From Myxococcales bacterium (GTDB taxonomy: Bacteria; Myxococcota; UBA727; GCA-2721815): a stretch of DNA of 63,191 nucleotides. The stretch spans positions 1 through 63,191 of the forward strand of contig PBLQ01000015.1 of assembly GCA_002721815.1 (NCBI GenBank). The letters are read 5' to 3'. Position numbers and translations under genes: made by a program. Below the pieces are notes generated by a model. The model made no database searches, was not told the DNA's origin, and was given only the letters and a program-made list of their open reading frames with translations. Shown here in pieces: positions 1 to 8,547 of the stretch. How positions within the stretch are numbered: the stretch's first letter is position 1; every line of letters begins with the position of its first letter.

Positions 1-2249
1 CCTGATTCGTCCAAGGCCATTAAAACGCCACTTTGTTTGCCGGAATTGACTTCTGATGCGATTTGTTGGACGCATTTGCCTTCACTGAAATTACATTGAT
101 AGCCGCTTTCACAATCTGCATTGCCGATGCAAGACGTCTGCAGCTGCGGATCGCCTTCCCAAAAGGACGCGAAACAAGGACCGAGGCCTGTGTTGTTGTT
201 ACCGCAAAAGTGCCCCAAAGCGTAGATTCTTGCTTCGCTGAGCTCAATCTCAATGAAACCATCGGTGTAAGAAGAATCGGCCGGCAGTGTATTGTTTTCA
301 GAGTTCAAGAATGCCGTCCAAAGGGGATCGCCAGTGGCGTTTCTTTTTTGGATGAATCCGTCTTCGGACGATGTGGTTCGGGACTCCAAGATGCCGTTGT
401 AGTGACCCGCGCTGTAGTGGTTCGCTGCTTCATCCAGGTCGAAGGCCGCAACTTGAAGCTCCGTTTCCCCCGCACCCATCTCATAGGCATAAATCGTTTC
501 TTCGCAGCCATCGCTGAAGTCACCGTTGTGGTTGATGTAAACCAACTCTTCAAACTCGAAACAATAAAGCGAACAGCTCACGCAATACCCGTTCAGTGGC
601 GCATGGTCTAAAGCCGTGTCGCAATCTTCGGCCCCCAGGTGGACGTAGCCATCGCCACAACTGGCCACTTCACAGGTGTTCAAGCAATCATCGTTATTGT
701 TGTCATTACCATCGTCGCAGCCCTCATTGGTCTGGGTTTCATCGTCCCCACAAAAACCGGTGATTTCACCACAATTGCTGGCACAATAATCACCGTCTTC
801 CGTGTTGCTGTCATCGCAGGCTTCATTGGTTTGTTCTTCGCCGTCCCCGCAATAGCCTGTGACAGTGAGGCAGTCTGCGGCGCAGTAATCACCGTCTTCT
901 GTGTTTTCATCATCACAGACTTCATTGGTTTGTTCTTCGCCGTCCCCGCATGCGCCAATGATGGCTTGGCAATCCGCTGAACAATAGTCGCCCTCGTCCG
1001 TATTACCATCGTCACAAACTTCATTGGTTTGTTCTTCATTATCGCCACAGGCACCGATAATGCTGCGACAATCCCCGGCACAATAATCACCGTCTACCGT
1101 GTTTCCATCATCACAGGCTTCATTGGGTTGTTGTTCCGCATCACCGCAGGCTCCGGTTATCGTGAGGCAATCCATCGAACAGTAATCGTCGTCCACCGTG
1201 TTGCCATCGTCACAGGTTTCAATATCTTGAATTGTTTCGTCTCCACACCTGCCCGTCACCGTTTGACAATCATCGCTACAGTAATCCCCATTGTCTGTAT
1301 TGCCATCATCGCACATTTCAATGCTTTGCCTCAGCCCATCCCCGCAGCTTCCGGTGACGCTCGCACAGTCTGCACTGCAATAATCGCCTTCTTGGTTATT
1401 GCTGTCGTCACAGACTTCGTTGCTTTGCTGGGTCCCATCGCCACAACTACCGGTATGGGCGGTACAATCACGGTTACAATAATCGCCGCTTTCGGTGTTG
1501 CCATCGTCGCACACTTCATTGCTTTGTAAAATGTGATCACCACAATAGCCTGTTTGAGCGCCACAGTCGTTCCGACAATAATCGCCATTGTCGGTATTCC
1601 CATCGTCGCACACTTCATTGTTTTGAATGATTTGGTCACCACAGTATCCGGTTTGGGCTTGGCAATCGGCTTGACAGTAATCCCCACTAATGGTGTTGCC
1701 ATCGTCACAGGCCTCGTGCGCTTCTTGAAGGATGCCGTCGCCACAGAATCCGCCTACAGCTTCGACCAATTGGCAGTCTGAACCGCATAACGTGCAAGTT
1801 GTGACACCGTAATCGCATGTCTCAGGTTCAGCGCCTCGGTCGCAAGCTTCGCCATTGGCAGTGTCTGTTGTTCCGTCTCCACAAAAAGACGTCAGACCGG
1901 CGGTGAAACGGCAAGAGGCATCGCATACAAAACAATGATTGAGACCATAGTCGCATTGTGTGGTCAGGGCTGTGTCATCGCATTCCTCTTGGGTGTCCTG
2001 GAGAATATCGTCACCACAGAACGAGACATCACCCCTCACAATTTTACATTCTGAACTGCACGTTTCGCATTCGGTAGCCCCGTATGGACAAGGTGCATCA
2101 TTATTATCGCCTTCATCGCATTCTTCGCTGACCTGTTTTTGTCCGTCCCCGCATTGGGCGACGTTTTGGGGCGCAGATTTTGCGCAGCCCCCCAAGGGGA
2201 AAGCAAGGAAAAGAAGGAGGAACGACAAAATGGAGGAGCGGTACTTCAT
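1..2249 (-). CDS. Cys-rich repeat surface lipoprotein, C-terminus outside window
   Basis: The frame is open from an ATG at 2249 to the window edge (about 749 codons). The N-terminus has a Lys/Arg start, a hydrophobic core and a lipobox ending LGGC, so it is a predicted lipoprotein. It is followed by about a dozen units of roughly 33 residues with the pattern CGDGxxQxxExCDDGNxxxGDxCxxxC, which is the Myxococcus cysteine-rich repeat type. Below about position 650 the sequence becomes a repeat-poor domain with scattered cysteines, of unknown function. The start overlaps the stop of the upstream giant lipoprotein (TGATG), so the two are probably co-translated. A G-rich stretch 5 bases before the ATG can act as ribosome site. 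Role is inferred only: an extracellular, disulfide-rich surface protein. The family name of the repeats is well supported; the function is unknown. Confidence 0.85.
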   Translation of the reverse strand, partial: MKYRSSILSFLLLFLAFPLGGCAKSAPQNVAQCGDGQKQVSEECDEGDNNDAPCPYGATECETCSSECKIVRGDVSFCGDDILQDTQEECDDTALTTQCDYGLNHCFVCDASCRFTAGLTSFCGDGTTDTANGEACDRGAEPETCDYGVTTCTLCGSDCQLVEAVGGFCGDGILQEAHEACDDGNTISGDYCQADCQAQTGYCGDQIIQNNEVCDDGNTDNGDYCRNDCGAQTGYCGDHILQSNEVCDDGNTESGDYCNRDCTAHTGSCGDGTQQSNEVCDDSNNQEGDYCSADCASVTGSCGDGLRQSIEMCDDGNTDNGDYCSDDCQTVTGRCGDETIQDIETCDDGNTVDDDYCSMDCLTITGACGDAEQQPNEACDDGNTVDGDYCAGDCRSIIGACGDNEEQTNEVCDDGNTDEGDYCSADCQAIIGACGDGEEQTNEVCDDENTEDGDYCAADCLTVTGYCGDGEEQTNEACDDSNTEDGDYCASNCGEITGFCGDDETQTNEGCDDGNDNNNDDCLNTCEVASCGDGYVHLGAEDCDTALDHAPLNGYCVSCSLYCFEFEELVYINHNGDFSDGCEETIYAYEMGAGETELQVAAFDLDEAANHYSAGHYNGILESRTTSSEDGFIQKRNATGDPLWTAFLNSENNTLPADSSYTDGFIEIELSEARIYALGHFCGNNNTGLGPCFASFWEGDPQLQTSCIGNADCESGYQCNFSEGKCVQQIASEVNSGKQSGVLMALDES

Positions 2250-5200
2250 CAAAACCACCCCGCAATCCATTCTATGGTGTCATCAACAACATCTACGACC
2301 GTATCGACAACATCATCGATTAAGTCTTCTACGAAATTTTGCAAGACGCAGGTGTAGCCGGCCAACGAACAGCCGCAAGGGTGCCAGTCGGTAATCTCTT
2401 CTAAGTCGAGTCCCGTGATGTAGCGCATGCCGGGAAATTCACCGACGGTCCATATTCGGTCTTCGTGGGTATTGATGTACAAATCTTCAATGCCCACAAC
2501 ACTGCTGTGGGAGTAAACGCTGGATATCCCGTCGAGATTTGCCGCTCCGGCGTGAAGCCAGCCAGACGGTACGCGACCAACGCTGTAGTTCGAGGCGACC
2601 CAATAAAACCCCCTCTTGGGATCGTACGCCGCTCCTTGAAGGTCGCCAAGGTTTGGGAAAATGGCGCGTCGTGCCTTGACCAGTTTGCTGTCGTATTCGG
2701 TCACCAAACGACCGGTGTTAGGGTCCAACTCCCATTCCATGATGCGAGCTGGATAGCCGTCTTCGTCGCTGTATTCGCCCGACACCAGTCGAACGCCAAG
2801 GTCATCGCGGTAAAGCGATACGTACGAAAACCGAGCGCAACAGCAAGTTTTGCATTTGTAATACCGACCCACCTCGGGAATCACGTAGCGGTAATTGAAG
2901 GCACTAATAACTCCATCGCTGTTTCGTCCGATGAAGTCTCCATCGCGGTCGGTGGGGAGCTCCATGATGTGGTTGAGGTCAAAAATACGAAAGCCGCTCC
3001 CTGTTTGAGGAACGTACAAGTAGTTCTTGTACCACACCAATCCTCCCACATGACTGATGACGGGTTTGATAGATGGGTTTCCGTTGGCGTCTTGGGTCGG
3101 TGTGACCAGCAACATGTGTCGGTAGGTCGCATCGTTCATGTTGTTGGTGTTGAAAAACGAGATGCGGGCGCCTTTGCTGCAATCGTCAATGTCGGGATCG
3201 GACAAACCGGGCGGGCACGCGTCAGAATCGGTTGTGCTCAACGAGCCCGGTGGTGCCACGCTGTAATCGCCTTCAGATGCTTTATGGTACGAGGAGATGG
3301 CCATGTATTCGTTCCCACCGAATAAGCCCTCTTCGTACGCGTCGGACGTGCCCGAAACACCTTGAGGCCACCAACCAGCTTTGGCGGAAATCTCGGCAAG
3401 GCCACTTGGGTTAAAATCATCATTGTCAAAACTGAAGGCTTCGTCGAGGCACAAGGGCCGGTTGAGCAGCCAAAAAGAATCATCTACCGCGTGTCGGTTC
3501 CAGTTGGAAATGGCCGTGGCTGCGCTTACCGCATTAACCCCGTTTATGTTTTTAATTTGACCGATCAGTGATTCGAACTCACCCCACAACTCTCGGTCCT
3601 TTAAAACAAAACCGCTCGAATCGGTGACTTTGAAGTAATCCGAAGGTGCATCACCCGGCGTATCAGGCGTGTGGCCGCCGCTACAGGCGTCGGGTGAAAG
3701 AGGGCAGTAGTAATCGTCAGCCAGGGGCGTGGGGTGGTACCACGAAAGCGAACATTCTCCGGTTGAGGGCCGACAGTTCGTTTTTCCGTGACATGCGTAA
3801 TCATCCGGATCGGCACTGCCTTCATCGTCTTCATCGTCCGGTTCAATGCCGAGCTCGATATAACAATTTTTAGGTTCACCGTTTTCGCATTGCCCGTTTT
3901 CGGGGTTACACGCCTTAATGCCATCGCAAAGATTTGAGTCTTCACAGACCACGGGTCCGGTGGTGTCGGGAAGTCCTGTAGACTGGTTGCAGAACTCCGT
4001 GCCGTTGCATAGGTCGTCATCGGCAAGATCAATGTAATCGTACAAACACTGACCGGTCGTTTCATCGCAAGAAATCTCGTAGCAATCGCGGCCCGAGTAA
4101 CCGTCGAGGCCATTGCAAGCTTTTGCCGGGTGTTCGCAAGCACCGGTGTCTTCGCTGCAAAAAGAGTCGGTGCAAAGATTTCCATCGTTGCAAACCACGG
4201 GCGTATGCACGCAGTTGTTCGCTACGCAGGTATCGACGGTGCAATGCCGGCCGTCGTCGCAGTCCGTCTCGTTGCCGCAAGGCTCATCGCCACAGGCAGA
4301 AGTTACCAAAATATCGTCTACCACCAGGGCGTAGCTGTTTTCAATGTCCTGCATGGCCGAGTCGAACCCGAACTTCAGGTACACCACTTGACCCGCGTAG
4401 TCGCTGAGCGATACGGTTTGCGTGTTGTTGTTCGCGTTTGCTGATAGCTCCTGCAAAACTTCAAAGTTACTTGCGCATGGCGCGCCCGTTTCAAGTTGAG
4501 TGGCAAGGCTCACGTGGAAATTGAAACTCCAGGGGTGAGCCATGTAAGCGAGTAGGGAGAACTGGAGCACCAGGTCATTTCCGCCCTCTGGAAGTAAGAT
4601 CGGCTCTGTGATGAAGGACCCCGAAACTGCCGCGTCTGGGTCCTCACTGTTCTGCAAGGACAATGTCTCGGTGTTGCCAAAGTAAAGTGCGCCCCCTCGG
4701 CTGGTGCTCTGGAGGTCTGAGAACTGCCATTTGGTGTCGCCACCGGCACCGTGGCAAAAAGTGAAGCTGGATATGTCTTCAAGGCGCGACAAGCTGTTGG
4801 CGTAATCAAAAAATTTACCTTCACAACATTCACCTTGGGTGCGATCGGGGTAGAGGTACGTGCAGGTGCCTGCGCTGCAGCCGGCCAGGGAGCAACTGTT
4901 GTTGTCATGACAGGGCAGGGGTTCGTGGCTTATATCTCCGGTGGCCACATCACATTGGTCGATGGTGCATGCGTCTTGGTCGTCCACATCGATCAACACA
5001 TTTTCACATTCGCCCGAAATGCCACAGCCGTCGTTGGTGCAAGGGTTGTTGTCGTCACAGGCGGTTAAGGGCGGTTCTTGATGAAGTACGTTGCTGCAGC
5101 CAACCTGACTGTCACAAGTGTCCAACGTACACGGATTCATGTCGTCGCAAAACCCATTGTCATCGCCATAATTCGGTTGGCCCGGCGGCAAAACCCCAAT

Positions 5201-6940
5201 TTCGGCATAACAACCGGCGGGTGCGTTTTGGGCACCCACCGGGCGGCAGTTGACCCGGCGACATAAATCGGTTGGTGACTCGCCCAGTTCTTCATAGCAA
5301 TCCAAGGGTTCCCACTCACACAGGCCGGTGTTGGCGTTGCAGGTACCTTCATGTTCGCATGCGTCACGAGCACTGCATTGAATGGGGGTGTTGCTGCACG
5401 TATCGGTGCTTAAATCACAGGTATCAACAGTACATTTATCACCATCATCACAAATGACGCTGTTGGTAAGGACGAGTTCATTGCTGCACTGTCCGGTGGT
5501 CTCATCGCAGCTGTCCAGGGTGCAAAGAATGCCATCATCGCATTTGGGAATAAAGGTGCATTCGCCCGTTTCAGAATTGCAGCTGTCGATGGTACATCGA
5601 TCATCGTCTTCACAGGTTGAAGGGAAGTAACAACCGACACCGGGAATACATACGTTATTGTGGGTGCAAGCATCTCCGTCATCACAGACTAAGGGGGCAC
5701 CGGTCTGGCAAACTCCAGTGGTGGTCTCGCAGGTTTCGACCCCGTTACAGGGGTCATTGTCATCGCAATCTTCGTTTGCATTACAACAGCCGGGCTCATT
5801 ACTCGGGTAAGAGATACAACCATTTTCAGTACATTCATTGATGGTGCAGGGGTCATCGTCTTCGCAGACCAGCGGATCACTCACGATTTCTTCGCCGGTT
5901 TCAGGGTCACACGTCTCGGTGCCATTACAAGGGTCGCCATCGTCGTAAACAGTTGGGCTACCTGGGAGGCAAGCTCCGGTGGCGCTTAAGCAGGTCTCTG
6001 TTCCGTTACATGGGTTCCCATCGTCGCAGACCAGTGGGGTCCCCGCCACACATCCGCCCATTTCGCTCACACAGACCTCGTACCCGTTGCAATGGTCGCC
6101 ATCGTCACAGTTCACCGGTTCACCGCCGGTGCAGGCACCGCTGTTCGGGTCGCATTTCTCGTGTCCGTTACACGGGTCTCCATCTTGGCAATTGATTGCC
6201 GCGCCGGCTTCACAAGCACCTGTGTCAGCATTACAAGTTTCCACACCATTACAGGGGTTCCCATCACTGCAAGAAACGGGAGTGCCGGGCGCGCATCCTC
6301 CGGTTTCTACATCGCACGTTTCAATGCCATTGCAGGCATCGCCATCATCACAAATGACCGCTTCACCTGGGTTACAGGTACCATCTGCTTCGTTACAGGT
6401 TTCAATGCCATTGCAGGGGTTCAGGTCATCACATTGCCGCAATTGACCCGCTTCACATTCACCGGTTTGGGCATTGCATATCTCAATTCCATTGCAGTCA
6501 TTGCCATCGCTGCACTCTTTAGGCTGCCCTGGTTCGCATGCGCCAGAACTCTCATTGCAGGTTTCGACACCGTTGCAGGGATTACCGTCATCGCACACCA
6601 AAGGAGAGCCGCTTTCACATTCACCGGTGGTGAAATCACAAACCTCCATCCCGTTACAAGCATTGCCATCATCGCAGTCAGTGAAAGAACGACACCCTGT
6701 ATGACCCGCGTCTAAAGAAGACTTTTCCACGCATATTTGCTGAACGCAGAGCAAACCCGCTTGGCAGGTGCCGTTGACGAAACAGGGGCCTTGGCGCTCA
6801 CCTGCCTGTGGTTCGTCTTGAATAGCCACGGGACTGTTGGGGCAGCCCCAGATGAAAAAGAGAAAAAGAATGGGCGGGAAGGGGAGTTTGGACCATGCAT
6901 CAATCATGGAGAAAGCGTACCACAACAACGGTACATGCAC
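2249..6940 (-). CDS. Giant CTDC-repeat lipoprotein (1563 aa)
   Basis: The N-terminus ends in a lipobox FIWGC, giving a predicted outer-surface lipoprotein. Residues about 80-690 and 885-1060 carry more than 25 short units of the form CDDGNPCNGVETC...G.C, matching the slime-mold CTDC-type repeat. Residues about 700-880 form a repeat-free, beta-rich block that resembles a jelly-roll/MAM-like module. Residues about 1120-1560 form a further domain with a motif around GGLVWYKNYLYVPQTGSG, reminiscent of secreted actinobacterial and myxobacterial proteins. The GTG at 6940 has AGAGGA 9 bases upstream. An ATG at 6907 would give a more typical signal peptide but has no clear ribosome site, so the start is uncertain. 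It lies 18 bases after the metal permease and may be transcribed with it. Function unknown; adhesion or a matrix role is a guess. Confidence 0.85.
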   Translation of the reverse strand: MHVPLLWYAFSMIDAWSKLPFPPILFLFFIWGCPNSPVAIQDEPQAGERQGPCFVNGTCQAGLLCVQQICVEKSSLDAGHTGCRSFTDCDDGNACNGMEVCDFTTGECESGSPLVCDDGNPCNGVETCNESSGACEPGQPKECSDGNDCNGIEICNAQTGECEAGQLRQCDDLNPCNGIETCNEADGTCNPGEAVICDDGDACNGIETCDVETGGCAPGTPVSCSDGNPCNGVETCNADTGACEAGAAINCQDGDPCNGHEKCDPNSGACTGGEPVNCDDGDHCNGYEVCVSEMGGCVAGTPLVCDDGNPCNGTETCLSATGACLPGSPTVYDDGDPCNGTETCDPETGEEIVSDPLVCEDDDPCTINECTENGCISYPSNEPGCCNANEDCDDNDPCNGVETCETTTGVCQTGAPLVCDDGDACTHNNVCIPGVGCYFPSTCEDDDRCTIDSCNSETGECTFIPKCDDGILCTLDSCDETTGQCSNELVLTNSVICDDGDKCTVDTCDLSTDTCSNTPIQCSARDACEHEGTCNANTGLCEWEPLDCYEELGESPTDLCRRVNCRPVGAQNAPAGCYAEIGVLPPGQPNYGDDNGFCDDMNPCTLDTCDSQVGCSNVLHQEPPLTACDDNNPCTNDGCGISGECENVLIDVDDQDACTIDQCDVATGDISHEPLPCHDNNSCSLAGCSAGTCTYLYPDRTQGECCEGKFFDYANSLSRLEDISSFTFCHGAGGDTKWQFSDLQSTSRGGALYFGNTETLSLQNSEDPDAAVSGSFITEPILLPEGGNDLVLQFSLLAYMAHPWSFNFHVSLATQLETGAPCASNFEVLQELSANANNNTQTVSLSDYAGQVVYLKFGFDSAMQDIENSYALVVDDILVTSACGDEPCGNETDCDDGRHCTVDTCVANNCVHTPVVCNDGNLCTDSFCSEDTGACEHPAKACNGLDGYSGRDCYEISCDETTGQCLYDYIDLADDDLCNGTEFCNQSTGLPDTTGPVVCEDSNLCDGIKACNPENGQCENGEPKNCYIELGIEPDDEDDEGSADPDDYACHGKTNCRPSTGECSLSWYHPTPLADDYYCPLSPDACSGGHTPDTPGDAPSDYFKVTDSSGFVLKDRELWGEFESLIGQIKNINGVNAVSAATAISNWNRHAVDDSFWLLNRPLCLDEAFSFDNDDFNPSGLAEISAKAGWWPQGVSGTSDAYEEGLFGGNEYMAISSYHKASEGDYSVAPPGSLSTTDSDACPPGLSDPDIDDCSKGARISFFNTNNMNDATYRHMLLVTPTQDANGNPSIKPVISHVGGLVWYKNYLYVPQTGSGFRIFDLNHIMELPTDRDGDFIGRNSDGVISAFNYRYVIPEVGRYYKCKTCCCARFSYVSLYRDDLGVRLVSGEYSDEDGYPARIMEWELDPNTGRLVTEYDSKLVKARRAIFPNLGDLQGAAYDPKRGFYWVASNYSVGRVPSGWLHAGAANLDGISSVYSHSSVVGIEDLYINTHEDRIWTVGEFPGMRYITGLDLEEITDWHPCGCSLAGYTCVLQNFVEDLIDDVVDTVVDVVDDTIEWIAGWF

Positions 6941-6958
6941 GAAGAAAGGTCCTCTTAA

Positions 6959-8170
6959 TTATTCGGTTCGTGGGGATTGAAAACCGGCTTTTTCGATGGT
7001 GGCTACGATACTGGCCCGATCTACAGACCCTATAACGGAGGCCTTACCTTCTTCTAGGTCGACGCTCACTTGGTTGACGCCAGGCAGTTCTTTCAGATGA
7101 CGTTCGAGTTTGCCCACACAGCCCATACAGGTCATGCCTTTGACGGATAATTCTTGTGCGAGGTGGCTCTGGGTGGCGATTTTTCGTTTATTGAAAAAGT
7201 GCCTCAGATCATCTACGGCGAAATAGACAACGAGTGCAGCCAACAGGTACCCGCTGCTCTGATAAATAAAGCCACCCAGCATCTCGTGTTCGTTCAGATC
7301 GAAGAGAACGGTGGTTTCGAAAAAACTATCAAAAGTCAAAGCAGCTAAAATAGAGCCGATGATTAAAGTACTAAGGTAAGAAAACGTTACTTTTTTACCA
7401 AAGGCCCGATGGATGGCGCCTAAGGTGGCAGCGTTGGTGGCAGGCCCGGCCATGAGGAAAACGAGGGCCGCACCTGAAGGCAACCCGGCTGAAACCAGGG
7501 CTGCAGCGATGGGAACCGAAGCAGTGGCACAGACATAGAGTGGCAAAGAGAAAATGAGTGCACCCACATAGGCACCAATCAGGCCCCACCCAGTAGAAAA
7601 TGGAATTTGGTTTTTAGGAACAAAGGCTTCGATGGCGGCAGAAATCAAAATACCGATGACCAACCAGCCCCAGATCGGTCGGAGAATATCAATCGCATGT
7701 TCGATGCCAGCTTTTACAGGGTTGCCTTTGGCCTCGTGAACATGGCCCGGTTCTTCGGTGTTCCGATTTTCATCCACAGGGATTCGATCTGCCCAAAGCC
7801 CACCGAAAAATCCCATGACACCCGCCATGAACACTTTGAAAAATGCAAAGGGCCAACCCAGAAATGAAGCGGCGACCAAAATGGAATCCACACCGGTTTG
7901 TGGGGTGGCGATCAAGAAGCCTATGGTGGAACCTTGGGAGGCCCCGTCTTTGCGTAAGCCAAGGCCTGCCGGAATTACACTGCACGAGCACAAAGGCATG
8001 GGGACCCCAAATAAGACCGCTTTGGCAATGCCGCCCACACCCTGAAAAGATCGTTTGATGAAATCCTTAGGAATGATCACATGGATGAGCCCGGCAATGA
8101 TCATACCGAGTAAAAGCCAGGGCGCCATCTCTAGCCAAATGTGCCATATTGCGTGAAGAAAATGATTCAT
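6959..8170 (-). CDS. SO_0444-type Cu/Zn efflux permease with C-terminal HMA domain
   Basis: A polytopic inner-membrane protein of 403 residues. The N-terminal two thirds has hydrophobic helices and the motif MPLCSCSVIP, typical of the SO_0444/YraQ permease superfamily, whose members are linked to export of copper, zinc or arsenicals. A charged linker near residues 135-155 separates the two permease halves. The last ~65 residues are a heavy-metal-associated domain with the motif GMTCMGC, which would bind a soft metal and hand it to the channel. The start ATG overlaps the stop of the csoR-like gene (ATGA), so repressor and transporter are coupled, and the operator at 8484 probably controls both. 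The metal specificity cannot be read from sequence; copper is likely because of the CsoR partner. Confidence 0.88.
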   Translation of the reverse strand: MNHFLHAIWHIWLEMAPWLLLGMIIAGLIHVIIPKDFIKRSFQGVGGIAKAVLFGVPMPLCSCSVIPAGLGLRKDGASQGSTIGFLIATPQTGVDSILVAASFLGWPFAFFKVFMAGVMGFFGGLWADRIPVDENRNTEEPGHVHEAKGNPVKAGIEHAIDILRPIWGWLVIGILISAAIEAFVPKNQIPFSTGWGLIGAYVGALIFSLPLYVCATASVPIAAALVSAGLPSGAALVFLMAGPATNAATLGAIHRAFGKKVTFSYLSTLIIGSILAALTFDSFFETTVLFDLNEHEMLGGFIYQSSGYLLAALVVYFAVDDLRHFFNKRKIATQSHLAQELSVKGMTCMGCVGKLERHLKELPGVNQVSVDLEEGKASVIGSVDRASIVATIEKAGFQSPRTE

Positions 8171-8460
8171 CCGCGTTTACCGCTCCCGTAACGTTCAAAG
8201 ACATCGAGTAACTCCTCGATATACTGCTCCCGCTTCTCGCCATCACCATATTCAAACGCTTCAGAAACACAATGGCTCATGTGGTGACCCAAAAGAATTT
8301 GACCAACTTTGCCTAAAGCGCCTTGGGCGGCGGAGATTTGTAACAGGACATCCACGCAGGCTTTGTCTTCTTCCATCATGCGGCGTAGCCCGGCCACTTG
8401 GCCTTCTAACCGCTTCAGGCGGGTGCTAATTTTCTTTTTGGTGGTTGCATCTAGGCTCAT
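8167..8460 (-). CDS. csoR: CsoR/RcnR-family metal-sensing repressor
   Basis: This 97-residue all-helical protein belongs to the CsoR/RcnR/FrmR family of tetrameric DNA-binding repressors that release DNA when they bind metal. Cys35, His60 and Cys64 occupy the same spacing as the Cys-x(n)-His-x3-Cys copper(I) ligand set of CsoR. A basic N-terminus (KKKISTRLKRLEGQ) matches the family's DNA-binding face. A GAGGGGG ribosome site precedes the ATG, and a palindromic operator lies 24 bases upstream. It is the first gene of a two-gene metal-resistance operon with the SO_0444 permease. Copper sensing is inferred from the ligand pattern; FrmR-type aldehyde sensing is less likely because the full C-H-C set is present. 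Confidence 0.92.
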   Translation of the reverse strand: MSLDATTKKKISTRLKRLEGQVAGLRRMMEEDKACVDVLLQISAAQGALGKVGQILLGHHMSHCVSEAFEYGDGEKREQYIEELLDVFERYGSGKRG

Positions 8461-8483
8461 CTCAATCCCCCTCAGGCGGTATT

Positions 8484-8500
8484 ATACCCTTGGGGGGTAT
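8484..8500. promoter_or_regulatory. Putative CsoR operator
   Basis: The sequence ATACCCTTGGGGGGTAT has inverted arms ATACCC and GGGTAT around a short GC-rich centre. This matches the G-tract, TA-flanked style of known CsoR/RcnR operators. It lies directly upstream of the repressor gene, consistent with autoregulation. Confidence 0.75.
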
Positions 8501-8547
8501 TGCTGCAAGTCTTTGGATCGCTTGGTTTAACTTGCTGAAATTAAGAA

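Noticed and set aside
63-1781. Several long plus-strand open frames across the first 2 kb
   Set aside because: They are the reverse complement of in-frame Cys-rich repeats in the minus-strand lipoprotein, which shows a signal peptide and continuous motifs.
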